Source of the DNA: Selaginella moellendorffii
Lineage: Eukaryota; Streptophyta; Lycopodiopsida; Selaginellales; Selaginellaceae
Length of the DNA stretch: 64,000 nt
Direction of reading: 5' to 3'
NCBI RefSeq assembly: GCF_000143415.4
Contig: NW_003314287.1
Coordinates: 999,160-1,063,159, forward strand
Under the pieces are notes generated by a model. The model was not told the DNA's origin. It saw only the letters and a program-made list of their open reading frames with translations, and searched no databases. Position 1 is the stretch's first letter. Each line of letters begins with the position of its first letter. Of the stretch, positions 31,626 through 43,566 are shown piece by piece. The position numbers and the translations under genes were made by a program.

Positions 31626-34600
31626 CTAGCGCCCAACGGGATCGCAAATCTCTCTCTTCCTGGCGCCGCCGCTCATCAGCCTGGATCCTACGAGGTCAGC
31701 TATAAGATCCTCCATCACCGATCGAAAGATCATCCTCTCCAAATCCACTCCAATTTCGATGCTATCGCTTGTCAAGGCCCTCCACTTCCCGCCCTCTGTG
31801 CTCATGTCCACCTCTACGAGCTCGTCGACCATCCCCAGCGTCATCTCTCGCCACGAGAGGATGAAGCTGCTGACTTCGGCCACCAGATCCTCGCCGAGCG
31901 GTCTCTGGGCGATCGAGCTGCTGCTGCTGCTTGCTAAGATGACGCTGCTGCTGCTTGCGATGATCGAGCTCGCGCGGTTGTCGTCCCGGAATGGATCCAG
32001 CACCAGGTCCAGAGCCTCGGCGATGCACTCGTGCATGAGCTTGTGGCACGATCCGGGAGCTTCCAAGCACCGGACTTGAGAGGAGTCACTGCTCGACACG
32101 AATTCCACCATTCCCTGCTGCTCCTGCTGGATTGCTAGCTGCCTGTCGAGCCTCTGGAAAATTTCTTCCGTGCATGGGACCGTCGACGGCGTCTCGTCTA
32201 CTTCCTCGCTGGTAAAGCCTGATGCTACCAGAACTTCTCTAACATAGAACTCTATCTCCTGCCCCTCGCAGCTCGCTGCCTCTTCTACTCCGACCTCTGG
32301 AAAATCTGGGAAGCAGCTCGTAACGCTGCTGTAACTTTCTAAGTCTAGATTTGTCTTGCAATCGCTGATGCTGCCGACGAGAACTTGATGGTTGCTTCCC
32401 GTGAAAATACTGTCAGCATCAGACTCCAAAACACGCTTGCTATCTGTGATACGATATTAAGACTTGAAATAAGAGAATCAAAGCTGTTGCTTACCTTCAT
32501 CGAGTTCCTCGCAGCTAGTGGTTACTTCTGATGGAAAAGGCGATTGCAAAGCCGAAAAGTCCAGCACAGAAACTGGACTCGGTTGTCCACCATCAACTTC
32601 GGCAGTACCTGTTTTCGAATTAGCTTCAGCATCCGAAGAAGGAAGGGCCAAAGGAGTCGCTGTTGTGTGCTTCTCGTCATCTTCGAACTGAAAAAGAATT
32701 ATAAACTGTGAGTGAGAGTGACTGACAAGCCACAGAAAAAAAAGAGTACCTGAAGAACTTTGCAGGGAAGGTCCTCCGTTTGATCGATCTCGAAGCGGCT
32801 CTGGGGCTCGATAGGCGACAGCTCCATATCAATAACGTTGCCATCGTCTTCATTCGCAACTGGTACTTCTTCGTTCATTTCGAAAGACGAACTCTTTTTG
32901 CCACTCAGCGGACTGTCACCTATGCTCGTCTTGCCAAGAGATTTAGACAGAATAGTCTTGAGAATTTCCTCCAAGCTCTTGTCTGCGATCATGTCTGGCT
33001 CAAAATGCATCCTTTCAACTGCCTGAACCTTCTCTGGAGATACATCAAGCACTGGTTCCTCCAGAACGTTGTCTTCTTGCAGATGCATTCGATTCCAATC
33101 CTTAGTCACGTCCAAGGAAACCACATCCCGCTTAGACGTCTCTTTGAGATTTCGTGCGGGGCTTGATCCACCGGATCTCGTCTGCCTCTCGTATGCATGC
33201 TGAATGTCATCGTTGCTGCTTCTTTGCTGCTTTGGACATTCCATCGCCTTCTTCTTGGAGCTTGACACTGTTTCTGCTTTGTTTAGTGGCTTCCGTCGGA
33301 GTAACGATTTCATCAACGAGTTGTCGTTGTTCTTGTTTGGTTGTGGCTTTACGCTTTCTTCATCCTTACTAGACGACAGTTTCTTTGATGCTTGTTTCTC
33401 GCCTACGCTGCTTCTGCTGTTGTTGTTAGTCTTGCTGGTCTCTCCATTAGGACTGGAGCTCTTTGGCTGCTTCCGGGTCTTAAACAGCCGATCGTAGCTG
33501 AGAAGGCTGCTGCTCTTACCATCCTTCTCTTCCTGCGCATTGCGTATTTGCCTTGATGTTTTGCTCTTTTGTTGTTCCTGCGGCTGTTCCTGAAGGTTTC
33601 CACGTTGAACTTGTGCCGTTCTTCCTTGATCAAGCGGCGGCTTCCTTGACTTTTGAGCGCCAACTTCTGTGGACGGCTCTTGAAGACTGATCGGCCCCTG
33701 ACGCTTCTCCCTCTTCTCCCTCTTCAACCGAACTTCCTTCCCACCGCTTACTGGAGTTGTCGTTGAGGAAACAGAGCTTTTACCACCACTATGGCTACTC
33801 TCCTGTTGAGACGTAGGTTGTAAAGGCTGCGGGGAGCTCTGTACTTCTTCCCTCACGCTCTTACTACGAAAAAGCGATCCCCTGGAAGGTGGTGTTGGGG
33901 GCTGCTCTTCCTTAACGCTTCCGCTTCTTGAAAGTTTTGGAGGACCAACAACCTTTTGAAGTTTTGCCGCAGAGCTGCTAACAATAATCCGGTTCTCCTT
34001 GCTACTCGAGGCCTGTGAATCGCTCAGCGAGTCATCATCACCGTCCTCTTGAACCTCGCACGCTGTAACAACTTCTTCCAGCCTGGGAGACTGTTGCTGT
34101 GGCTTACTTGACGTACTTTTCGTAGGAGTACCTCTGTCGGCAGCTTTGCTTCCACTTTTGCTACTACACTTGGTCTTGCAAGGTAACAGTGAACCCGGGC
34201 CTCTCGTCAACCCGCTACTTCTTTGGACCTCCTGCTGTTCTTTGGGCTTCTGTTGTTGTGGAGCCTGTTTATTGGTTTTCGGCAAACTTTTTCTCAACTC
34301 GGCGTAAACTCGATTGCCTCCACTTTTCGCAGCTGAACTGGAATTCTCAATGGCACCTGGAGCGTTTTCCAGCAACGGACGCGAACGACTGGCTTGAATC
34401 CCTGGTTCAAGAATTCTAGCAGCGGCCCCCATAAGTAGAGCAGTCCTCCTGTGGCTGTTCTGACTTTTTATCGGTGGGGCTACCTTGTTACTGCTCTTTG
34501 AAGGTGACAAGATAGACGCAAATGGAATTCCTGACTTTTTCGGCGACAACGGAAGCTTCGCAAACTTCTGCATGGGATCTTGATCTTTCCTTGCGTTCTT

Positions 34601-35313
34601 CGGCATTTTTTCTTCCACCCGCACCTTGTTTCCTGGTGAAGATTCCATCTCCCTTCTAATTTTCCTTAAATCATCTGGCCGCTGTTGAAGAAGATCCTCC
34701 ATCATTTGAAGTTCCTGATACTGTTGCATTATTCTGTGTTTCTCCTGACTCTGCTGCTTGAAAAATGTCTCTTTCGTTTGAACCTCGGCCTCGGGAAGGG
34801 ATTCCAAACCCATGAGACGTGCAACAATTCCTGGCTTCTTGCTTGATCCATACTCAGACGATTTCTCAGAACCGAACTCGGACTGCGACTCGCTGTTTGA
34901 ATGCACCCCTCGGTTCTCGTCGGCTATCTGAAAGAACAGTTTGAATCATTTTTAAAACCACTAAAGGCAGGCACGGAGCACGGAGAGACATACCAGCAAG
35001 AGCTTTGCCATTGGAAGCTTTTCGTCGTTGAACTTATTGCTCGGAGGCCTCTCTGTAACGAAACCCGAAAAACAAAAAGAAAAAGAAAAGAAAAACAAAA
35101 CATTAAAATCAAACTCAGAATCGCGACATTGAGATCTGCTTGAGTTTGAAACGAACCTGCTGGAAGCGACTTTGTGGAGAACAGATGTTTCCCAGAGAGC
35201 CTCCTGTTCCAATCGAAGAGCTGAAAAAACACACCGACGCATCCCCCGACTTTGGGAGGCTTCCCATCTGTATTTGAAAGGCTGGAGAGCAGCCTCCCAG
35301 GCGTATCGGTCAT
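31626..35313 (-). CDS. TRM / LONGIFOLIA family protein (DUF3741 + DUF4378)
   Basis: Five exons: 35313-35157, 35052-34994, 34927-32750, 32687-32495, 32443-31626; 1134 aa. TRM proteins bind microtubules and recruit TON1-PP2A complexes to control cell elongation and division-plane choice. The N-terminus has the family's LFQ-F-like block (GVFFQLFDWNRRLSGKHLFS) and KLPMAKLLLIADENRG. The signature KKPGIVARLMGLESLP is at about 104-119. A long Ser/Lys/Gln-rich disordered middle follows. The C-terminal DUF4378 region contains EIEFYVREVLVASGF, HKLMHECIAEALDLVLDPF and DLIADLVGSRL. All junctions are in frame. The paralogue within the TRM family cannot be fixed by eye. Confidence 0.92.
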
Positions 35314-37293
35314 CTCCTGGCCGAATCGATCTCGGAACGCCTAAAACACCCCCTGCTCTCGAACTGCTGTTCCTGATCCTCCACACTCAATCTTCGCCCA
35401 AATCTGGTTCCACAACCATCTTCGTCTGTCCCTGCTCCCAATGTAAAAAGCCAGACAATGTCCCTACTACTTTCCCTCTTTGCGACTCGCGGAAAAACCC
35501 AGGCAGACACACACAAGGGAGGGAGCTGTGCAAGCGGCCAAAGTCCCGCAACAGCTCAAACGCAAAGCGACAGGATACAGACAGACAGCAGACACAAAAT
35601 GCCCAATCCGTTTTCCAAATGCCAGAAGGAAGAAAAGGAAGATACTCAAAGAGAAGACGAAGAGCAAAGAAGCAGCCGGCAAGGAAAGAATGGCACGACG
35701 CTAGAGCTAAAGCTGTGCTTTGTTGGCTCTAAGAACAAAACAGCAAACGGTATGACGGCTTTCCACAATCAAGCAGCCAGAAAAGGGACAATGCAGGAAC
35801 AAATGCAGCGCTGGAAAGCCTGCTCCGCCCTCTTGCCCGCCTGCATTCCTCCCAGACACCGAGAGCGACGCATCACCCTACTCGCAGCTCATGAAAATCA
35901 CCCGCTCAAACCGATCAAACGCATGCGTCACACAAGCACACAAGTAGAAAGTCCCAAAAACCACCCCTCTCGCAGGAAAGCCCCGGATCTCCAGCCGCCG
36001 GGGCTTGGATCGCCACTCCTGGCCGCGATTCAGCGCAGACCGAGCGGCGCAGCAAGAATCTCGACGCCTGACTGCCCTAGCCTTACGCTGAAGCGCGATC
36101 GATCGCCGATGCCGGTGGCGAGGAGATCTTTTTCCATGGCGGTGGCCTGATCGCTCCTCCACGCGCTCCTCCTCCTAGCCTAGGTCACCGACGAAGAAGC
36201 CCGGAGCGCTGTTTGATTCCCATTTCCATCCCTCCTGTGGGGCGAACTTCGAGGAAGCCCATGAAAGATTCAAAATCGAAGAGGAGGCCTGTTTAAGACT
36301 TAATCAAGAGATTAAACAACACAAGCCCGGTTTAGGACATAAGCAAAGGGCACAAAGCAAAGCCCTACTTTAGCTAAATCTGGTGGAGCCGCCAGGTTTA
36401 GCGTTACCTCGATGTCGCGGCATTGCTTGTTTGCTTCCCGTGCCTGGGGGAAGCCAGCTGGCCAAACACCAGCCAAAAAGGAGACGAATATACCACGGTA
36501 CGTGCATGCTGTGTCAACCACGTAAAAAACGAATAATCGGCCTTTGGTCTTTATGGCCGCTTCTAGTGGTGTCACGCACACACGGTACGGACGCGGGGTC
36601 CCCCCAAATCAACCTTGCGTGAAGTAAAAATGGCCGTTCTTACAAGAATCAAAAATTTTGAAAAGGAGAGATCTATGTTACAGTTACTGGCAGGAGGGTT
36701 GAGAAATTCAATTCCACCACCTTATCTCGAGTTAAATATTCGTATGACTCTTTGTTTTTCTAGGGCAACAGGGGGAGGAGTCAGGGTGGCATAATGGCTG
36801 GCTGGCCCCCCTGACTGACTGCACAGAACTCATGCTGGAATCATCCTCTTCTAGATGGCAAGCTTCTCAATGTATCAACTAAAACATCTGTATTTAAGAA
36901 AAAGAGAGATCTTTTAGATGAAGATATTCTCAATTCATGCCCATCTCATGTGCTCAACAGGAGCTACTTTTGCCCTGAAAGTGACTTGCAAATCCACCCT
37001 AATCATTCCATGTGGCCACCATTGTTTTCGCATGATCTTAACTTCATGCCGTTGAGTCGATCTTACTTTACCCTTGGAAAGAAATCTCTATGCTTTTTTT
37101 TTTCTGGATTCCACGAGGTAGTGGCGACTTAAAACTCGGGAGGAGGAGCTCTCGATTTCCCTGCACTAAACAAGTTAAGGTGTTATTTTATTTTATAAAA
37201 TAGAGTGTTCTTGAGAAACTCGTACCTCCTCCTCCCGGAGTGTTCTTCTCGAGGAGCTTTGACTCGCCACGCCACTCCTGACTCGTGTTGGAT
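35314..37293. other. Intergenic between TRM and DEAD-box genes
   Basis: About 2 kb. The stretch up to about 36200 is probably the 5' leader and promoter of the TRM gene and contains a 230-codon open frame (35458-36150, +) lacking recognisable domains. From 36200 to 37200 no gene was identified. A short hairpin at about 36779-36817 (AGTCAGGG/CCCTGACT) is the only structure seen. Confidence 0.45.
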
Positions 37294-39516
37294 TCAGTCA
37301 AGGATTCCAGCTAGTCCCATCTTCTTGATGGTGAGCCTGGGTATTGCGGGAGCGCTGGAGAATCCTAGGCTCGCCCAGTATTTCCTTGAGTACTCCACCA
37401 CCGTGTGCTTGTCGATCGACAGAGACTTAGCCGTGGTGTAATATCCCAGCCACGATTGGTACGCCCTGGTTCCAATCGTTTGGTCGATGTCTGAGATCAC
37501 TGACCTTAGCTGCAAGAGTGAGAGCGAAGGACTCGGCGTTTGTAAATTTCAAAACTTCTAAAGTTTTACGTACCTTCTTCGACAAATCCAAAACTTTTGG
37601 TGTCTCCATTCGCCCTATTGATATGTCCTTCAGCTTTCTCAGGAAAGGCTCTTCCCAAGGGAGTAGAATCAAAACTCCCTGCCCCTCCTTTCCTGCACGG
37701 CCAGTTCGTCCAAGGCGATGGATATACTGCTCCCGAGCTGCTGGAACTCCAATCTGGAAGAATGACATGTCAACTCTCGTCGCCTTGAAAACTTGTCATC
37801 CCAAACCTGAACCACCAAGGTAACGTCCGGATAATCAATCCCTCGAGCGGAGACATCCGACGTAAACATAATGAGTCCGCCTTTGCAATTACGAAACTCG
37901 TCAGATACGCGAGTGCGATACGTTTGTGTCTTGCGCGAATGTATTTCTCGTATGTTAAAACCCAGCTTCTGATAGAGTGCAGCCATGTAAGCTGTTATGT
38001 TTGCAGTAGTGCAAAACACCAGAACCTGAGAATCGAGTTAGCAGTCAATCATGATTTTGAAATGGACGCATCACCTTGTATTTCGGTTCCACAGCGATGT
38101 GTTCTTTCAGAATTGAGTATAACACCGCAAACTGACTTTCTTGTGGAACGACAGCATACTTCTGGTTTACCTGTTTGACAGAAGCACACAAATATTCAGG
38201 CGTGAGCGATAGAAAACAAAGCATACCATTGCGTGTGTTTCAGTGTCCTGTCCGACGGTATCAACGAACTTATGATCCGGCTTCAAAGCCAACTGAGAGA
38301 TGCTATGCACCTGTGGAACAAAGCATAGTAAAAAAACCATGGTGAAACGTGGAGATAAAATACTTCTTTGGGAATGGTTGCCGAGAAGAGAAGCGTTTGA
38401 CGTTTTTTTGGAAGAGCTTTTAGGATCTCGGTGAGATTTTGACGGAATCCCATGTCCAGCAAGGTGTCTGCTTCGTCAAGAATAAGGATTTTCACGGATT
38501 TCAACTGATCGGCAAAGCCTCTCGCATTTTGTATGTGATCTAGTAGCCTTCCCGGTGTGCCAACCAAAATCTGGAAAGCGGCAAAATGTTGTCAGAAACC
38601 ACAAAGCGTATTTGCATTTACCTGGCAAGGTTGGAGCTTTATCTTCTTGGCTTCCATGACAGAGCTGTTCCCACCTATAGCAGTCTGAGCTCCCAGTTCA
38701 TTGTGGAATTTCATCAAGGTTTGAGCCTCAACAGCCGCTTGCATCGCTAGTTCTCTTGTCGGACAGATGACAAGAGCGCGAATGGGATTCTCATGATAAG
38801 TTTGCGCATTCTTGCTCGCCAGAATGGTCTCAATAGTCGGAAGCTACATATACACACAGTTCTATAAGAAAGAAAACCGAAACCGCACAATAGCAAGTAC
38901 GAACCAAGAACGCAATCGTCTTCCCCGTGCCCGTTTTTGCCTTGGCCAGAACATCCTCGCCTACACCCAAGTAAAAGAAACCATGATCTAGAAAACCAGA
39001 GAAAGAACTAATACAAGGCAGACCTTTGAGAATCAATGGTAAAGTCGCTTCTTGCACCATTGTCATCACCTCGTAGCCCAGCACATTCTTAATCGCCTTG
39101 AGCGTGAGAGCATGAACTTCAAACTGATCAAATCTGGGAAGAAACCCAGAAAATATCAAGCCACAGAAGAAGACTTAGTCCGAAACTCACCGTGAATTCG
39201 ATAGATGAGAGTTCTTGCCATTGTCCACAGGAATGCTCTCCTGGCTTGAAAGAGGAGGCGCCGGAGATGGAGGCGCTAGCGACGTTGATGGAGGCGCGAG
39301 CGCATCCGCTACGCTCACCTCCTTCTTTCTCCTGAGGCGCCGGGCCGCTCGCTCGTCCTGGTCGACGACAGCAGCCGCGGCAATCGAAAACCCACGCGCA
39401 TTTACCCTGGATTTCTTCGCTCCAGCTCCAAATGCCGCCATTCCAGCACTGCTAATGGCACCAAGCGGCTGCGCGCGCTTGAGCCCCATGGCTCCAGCTA
39501 GGCGCACTAGCTCCAT
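37294..39516 (-). CDS. DEAD-box ATP-dependent RNA helicase (RH25/26/31-like)
   Basis: Ten exons: 39516-39191, 39133-39024, 38960-38905, 38843-38622, 38570-38364, 38310-38227, 38170-38075, 38025-37807, 37753-37574, 37509-37294; 571 aa. All core motifs are visible: Q-like F-QF...[11 protein letters not shown] (I); CPTRELA (Ia); GTPGRLLDH (Ib); [14 protein letters not shown] (II); FSATIP (III); LVFCTTAN (IV); [14 protein letters not shown] (V); [10 protein letters not shown] (VI). The C-terminal tail (YQSWLGYY...[11 protein letters not shown]...IP-L-IKKMGL) is typical of the plant RH25/26/31/33 group. The N-terminus is Ala/Arg-rich with few acids and could be an organelle-targeting peptide, but this is unproven. 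Confidence 0.94.
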
Positions 39517-39543
39517 GGATAGAAAAATGGGAGGAGCCTACCT

Positions 39544-39560
39544 AAAACCCTAAACCCTAG
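39544..39560 (-). promoter_or_regulatory. Double telo-box upstream of the helicase
   Basis: AAAACCCTAAACCCTAG, two overlapping AAACCCTA units, lies 28-44 bp upstream of the helicase ATG and about 60 bp from the FAM32A stop. It is a likely promoter element by motif. Confidence 0.45.
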
Positions 39561-39618
39561 CCGCGCAATAAACACAGAACACACAAAGTTCTTCAAAGAA
39601 AATTTGGGGACAAATCGA

Positions 39619-40092
39619 TCAGCCAGGGCCGACCTTTGGAATGTCGTAGTGCTCGCTCAAATTCGCGAGGTACTGATTAAACTCCTCCACTCTTTGCCTG
39701 TGCGATTTCGAGGCCATCTTCGCCAGTCTCGTCTCCTCGAGCTTGGCCTTCTGCTCGTGATACCTCTTCTCCGCTGGGGTTCGATGATCTTCCACCACCG
39801 CCGGCATCATCCGCCCCTCCTCCTCCTCCTCCTCGTCGCCGCCCAGACTTCTCCGCTGCTGCTGCTGCTGCTGCTGCTGCCGCTGGCGATTGTAGAGATC
39901 TTGGCGATCTTGGTCTTCTCCCTCCTCTCCCTCCCCAGGAGCTCCATCGCCGCCGCTGCTAACCCCATCGATTACCTCTGTTGGCACATACTCGGATCGC
40001 CGAGGCTTCTTCTTCTTCTTCTTGGTGCCGCTCACATCCAGCGCCCGCCCCTTGAGCTTGAGCTTCCCCACAACCACGCCATCGTAAGACAT
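39619..40092 (-). CDS. FAM32A: FAM32A-like protein
   Basis: Single-exon CDS of 157 aa. FAM32A is a conserved nuclear protein; in animals it is found at the catalytic spliceosome, where it promotes exon ligation. The N-terminus has GVVVGKLKLKGRALDV followed by KKKKKKPRR. The middle is acidic and Gln-rich (a run of eight Gln). The C-terminus carries the family signature: RTPAEKRYHEQ, KMASKSHRQRVEEFNQYL and LSEHYDIPKVGPG. The length is longer than the human protein because of the low-complexity middle. The function is transferred from animals. Confidence 0.92.
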   Translation of the reverse strand: MSYDGVVVGKLKLKGRALDVSGTKKKKKKPRRSEYVPTEVIDGVSSGGDGAPGEGEEGEDQDRQDLYNRQRQQQQQQQQRRSLGGDEEEEEEGRMMPAVVEDHRTPAEKRYHEQKAKLEETRLAKMASKSHRQRVEEFNQYLANLSEHYDIPKVGPG

Positions 40093-40120
40093 CTAGCCGA
40101 AGAGCCCTAAAATTTGGTCC

Positions 40121-40194
40121 AGGAGCCCTAAAACTTTTGGCAAAAGGGCTAACGAAGAATATACCGATGGGGAGAAAATGCCTTTATGTTAGCC
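40121..40194 (+). repeat. Left copy of a ~73-bp direct repeat
   Basis: Shares GGAGCCCTAAAACTTTT, GCAAAAGGG, AAGAATATAC-GATG, and ATGCCT-TAT-TTA-CC with 43401-43474 in the same orientation, about 85% identical by eye. It begins 29 bp upstream of the FAM32A ATG. Confidence 0.8.
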
Positions 40195-40413
40195 CATCCA
40201 AGTTCTCTTTACCATCTCAAAAATGTTGCCACCCCACAAAGCAGGAGTCGACCTTTTTATTACCAAAAGGTAGTCTCTTTTGTTGAAATTTGTTATTCTG
40301 GAAGCTTGTGCACATAGGAGCGGCTGACTACAGCAGACTCTTACCTTATTGTTTCGTCAAGACACCTAGAGCGTCACATAGATAGCGATTTTACAAGCGT
40401 TTTCGCCACTCGG

Positions 40414-40790
40414 ATTGACGCACTTGTGAGTATTGTAATCCGCGAACGAGCTTGTAATGGGCGAACTAGTACAGGGCCTCGAGGAAGCTTGCCGCCAGAT
40501 TGCCGGTACAGAGACTGATGATTGCAGGACATTCGCAGTAGTTCCTGTTGGAGATCTGCTGCGACAGAAAGTGGCCAATGGAGTGACTCAAGAGGTGACT
40601 GGACAGCTACACAGCGCCGCAGAGGACAAAGAGGAAGGGCCAATCGAACTATATGTGGATGAATTTGAGTCTGAAGACGAAGATGAATCTGAAGACAAAG
40701 ATGAGTCCGAAGACGAAGACGAGAGGCTAGAGTTATTTGGTGTTATACCATGGTTTGCGCCCCCTAGGTTCCATAAACTATTAAAGCTAT
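40414..40790 (+). pseudogene. Macrodomain remnant, partial copy 1
   Basis: Fragments align to a macro (ADP-ribose-binding) domain when a one-base frame slip is allowed. DALV (40416-40427) is followed by the ANELVMG loop, LEEACRQIAG, and GQLHSAAED, which resembles the domain's IHRAAG helix. The open frame from 40457 then runs into a Glu/Asp/Ser tail (EDEDESEDKDE). The glycine-rich loop is missing and the frame is broken upstream, so it is probably not functional. The assignment is tentative. Confidence 0.45.
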
Positions 40791-40915
40791 AATAGGAACC
40801 CGAACCCGTTACCTCTTGCGAGCCCCGACCTAGCGGGGACCCCTCTGATGATTTACCTCTCTTTTTTTCCTTTCTCTTCTTATGTATTTCCGAATTGACT
40901 TAGTGGCCCTGATCA

Positions 40916-41560
40916 GGTTTGTAAAGTCGGCTCTTGCAAGTTTGTGATTAAGAACGGGGACATAATGGAGTGGTTTGTGGACGGAGTGAATGATGCTATT
41001 GTGTATCCTGTTGGAGGTCAGCTACACAGGGGGAGTTTGGCATTTGACTTAAGATTTTTTCGGTCTTTTCAGAAATACGGTTTTCTTATTTCGTTTTTTA
41101 TGACTTGTTTCTCAGCCCTTCAAAAGGGCTGCCAGATCATTGCTACTCAAGGCCCAAAATACTTCATAGACTGGGAGACGGAAGCTGCCACGTATCTTGG
41201 TCTCACTTACAGGTATGCGGAGTGCGTAGAAAATTTGATACACTTATTATAGGGACACTATATCATTTGCTTGCGAGGAGGGCGTTAAGCACATAGGGCT
41301 CCCAGCTATCTTGTGTGGATGTGGCGGGTTTGTACTCACGCCTTACCTCTTGTATACTGAGTTTCCATTGTATTTCAGGTTTCCTCTGGATAAATTGCTG
41401 TAGAAAGCGTACAAAAGGCACTGAAAAGTGCTAAAGTAAGCTGCCCTGAATTAGGTATGCGTTTTTATCTGTGTACAAAATTGTAGGTTCACTTTGTCTT
41501 AAAGGACGAACCCACCTTCAGGGCCTTGGGTAGCTGCAACAGACCTCCTTGCATTTACGG
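40916..41560 (+). pseudogene. Macrodomain remnant, partial copy 2
   Basis: Pieces in order: CKFVIKNGDIMEWFVDGVND followed by AIV (beta-1/2 and the DAIV motif), GQLHRG, CQIIATQGPKYFIDWETEAA, then after a 40-bp GT-AG intron (41213-41252) TISFACEEGVKHIGLPAILCG, then FPLDK, and VHFVLKDEPTF. The order matches macrodomain proteins such as Arabidopsis At2g40600. The NPANERMLGGGG-type ADP-ribose loop is absent, and after FPLDK the frame hits a stop unless shifted by one base (AVESVQKALKSA). It is therefore called a pseudogene, although unusual splicing cannot be excluded. Confidence 0.6.
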
Positions 41561-43400
41561 ATTATGATGGCTACGTATCTTGTTGGAGCACCAGACTTCC
41601 CTTTTCATACACTTCCGAAGGGATTCCAACTTACGATCCATCACACTGTGGCCAGAAGAAATGTCCTCTCAAATCCGCTGAAAAATGAGAAGGGAAGTCT
41701 TAAAAAATGGATAAAGAAAGTGTTCAAAAGCCATTTTTCAAATCTATCTAAAACAAACCTTTGAGAGTGGATGCTTATGCTGTGGGATGATCTTGAAATA
41801 AATTGAAAGAGTGGGAGGTTACAGTTCACACATCGCTTGGCAATAGATTCAATAGGAAATTTTGTAATTATTTCTGGGAAAAGAGTGAAATTTCAATTAA
41901 TTGTCTTCATGTCCAAGGAGCTTGTGGTGTGTGTGGTAAGCTGACATAAGCGACATCTTAAACCATGTCCCCATTGACATCTTTTGGTGTTGACTTGTTG
42001 TTAGCTGGTTTTGGAGCAAGCTCAGTCAACAGTCGTCGTGCAAACCTGCTGACTGAAACGCAAACCACAAACCACACGACAACTGCCGACTTCTGGTGAG
42101 ACAACTAGTTTCTAATGAAGAAATTAAAGGAAGATATGTCTCAATGGTTAACTTCCACAAGAGTGTCATCTTTATCAATTCTTACAATGCACTGTCTAAC
42201 ACTTAAGAGGGAGAGCGATCCATTTGACTCGCCCATTTGGATCCATTGCCCGCTTATTTCTCAAATCTCCTATAAAAGTTGCATCCACCATGTGAAAGAG
42301 ATCTTCAATGATGTCTAGGAGAAAAATTACTACACCTGAAATTTCATCCTCATGGCTTATGCCTAATAGAGCTATGTCAGGGATGCCAAGCGTTCGTTTA
42401 GTGGAAAGACCAGACTTTCATGCTCACTACAGACGTTTTCCTAGGCGTATTTGACCAAATGCTGGACAAGAGACCAGTTGTATCTGGTCAAACAAGTTTG
42501 AGAAAGTATATGTAGTAAGCATGGAAGATTTTTTTATGCTTTGTGGTTTTTTGTATTATCACTTTGATTAGTTTATTGAGATATTGGTAAGATATTGTTA
42601 ATGCTTGCTTTAGCAATTGTAATCTTTTAGTATTATTAATTAAACTTTATTCAGATTAGCTTACATTTTGATATATTAATTGTTACTAATAGATTGGGAT
42701 GTTATTTCCTTTGAGTGGTACATTCATGAACTTTGTAAAGGCTACACAAAGAAAACAGATTAGTAAACAAAACATGTGAATTAGATGGTGAAAAATATAT
42801 TATATCGTAACAATACGTAACATAATAAAGACTTTACTTTACCATGTTGAAATTGGGATTACATTTAAGCAAAGATGTTCAAAATAAATTTGATTCATAA
42901 ACAACTAATCTAGCCACAAAACTTCATAAGATTTTGGTGGTGTACAAACAAGTGGATTAGAATAAACATAAAGTGGAGAAATTTGCTAATGAACATTATT
43001 AATTCTAAGAATATCATCTTTATATGAGTAATCTTCTTTCTGTTATGTGAGTAGATAAATACTTTCGTGCCTTTGTGAAGTTTTAGATATCTGAAGTTTT
43101 AAACCACATTAGTAAAGTAGCTTATTGAATACAGTTGTTATCTGGGCCTCGGTAGGGGGTGAAAATTCATTTAATATTCTAATTTAGCCATTTAAAAAAT
43201 ACATTATCTCAAAGTGAAGAATATAATGATTCTTTGATGTATAGAATTGTGAATGATGAATCAAGAGCTTGAGTGAAATTCCCTAGAAAAAATGATTTAG
43301 AATGTAACTCATCTTTGGGGCAAAGACATTGTTGGTGGGGTGAAATTTGTTAACGTGGTCAACATGGGTCAAAAGTCAGCCATCACTTAAGGGTTTTATT
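41561..43400. other. AT-rich non-coding DNA inside the repeat-bounded segment
   Basis: About 1.8 kb, AT-rich, with no open frame longer than about 70 codons that has any recognisable similarity. It may contain old transposon sequence, but nothing could be assigned. Confidence 0.45.
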
Positions 43401-43474
43401 ATGGAGCCCTAAAACTTTTCGCAAAAGGGATACAAAGAATATACTGATGCGGAAAATATGCCTCTATTTTACCT
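43401..43474 (+). repeat. Right copy of the ~73-bp direct repeat
   Basis: Same orientation as 40121-40194; ends 93 bp before the OEP61 ATG. The differences are scattered substitutions and two single-base gaps. Confidence 0.8.
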
Positions 43475-43566
43475 TTGACGCGGCTTCCCTTTCCCTTTAC
43501 GACCCGACTAGTTTTTAATAGCGCTATCGCGTTGTGTCGCTAGGGTTTTTGGAAAGTAAGAGCGCT

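Noticed and set aside
35458-36150. 230-codon plus-strand frame upstream of the TRM gene
   Set aside because: Low-complexity Lys/Arg/Gln composition, no domain, and located in the probable TRM leader/promoter.
36779-36817. Short inverted repeat AGTCAGGG/CCCTGACT as a microRNA or MITE
   Set aside because: The stem is only about 8-10 bp with no target-site duplication and no match to a known microRNA that I recall.
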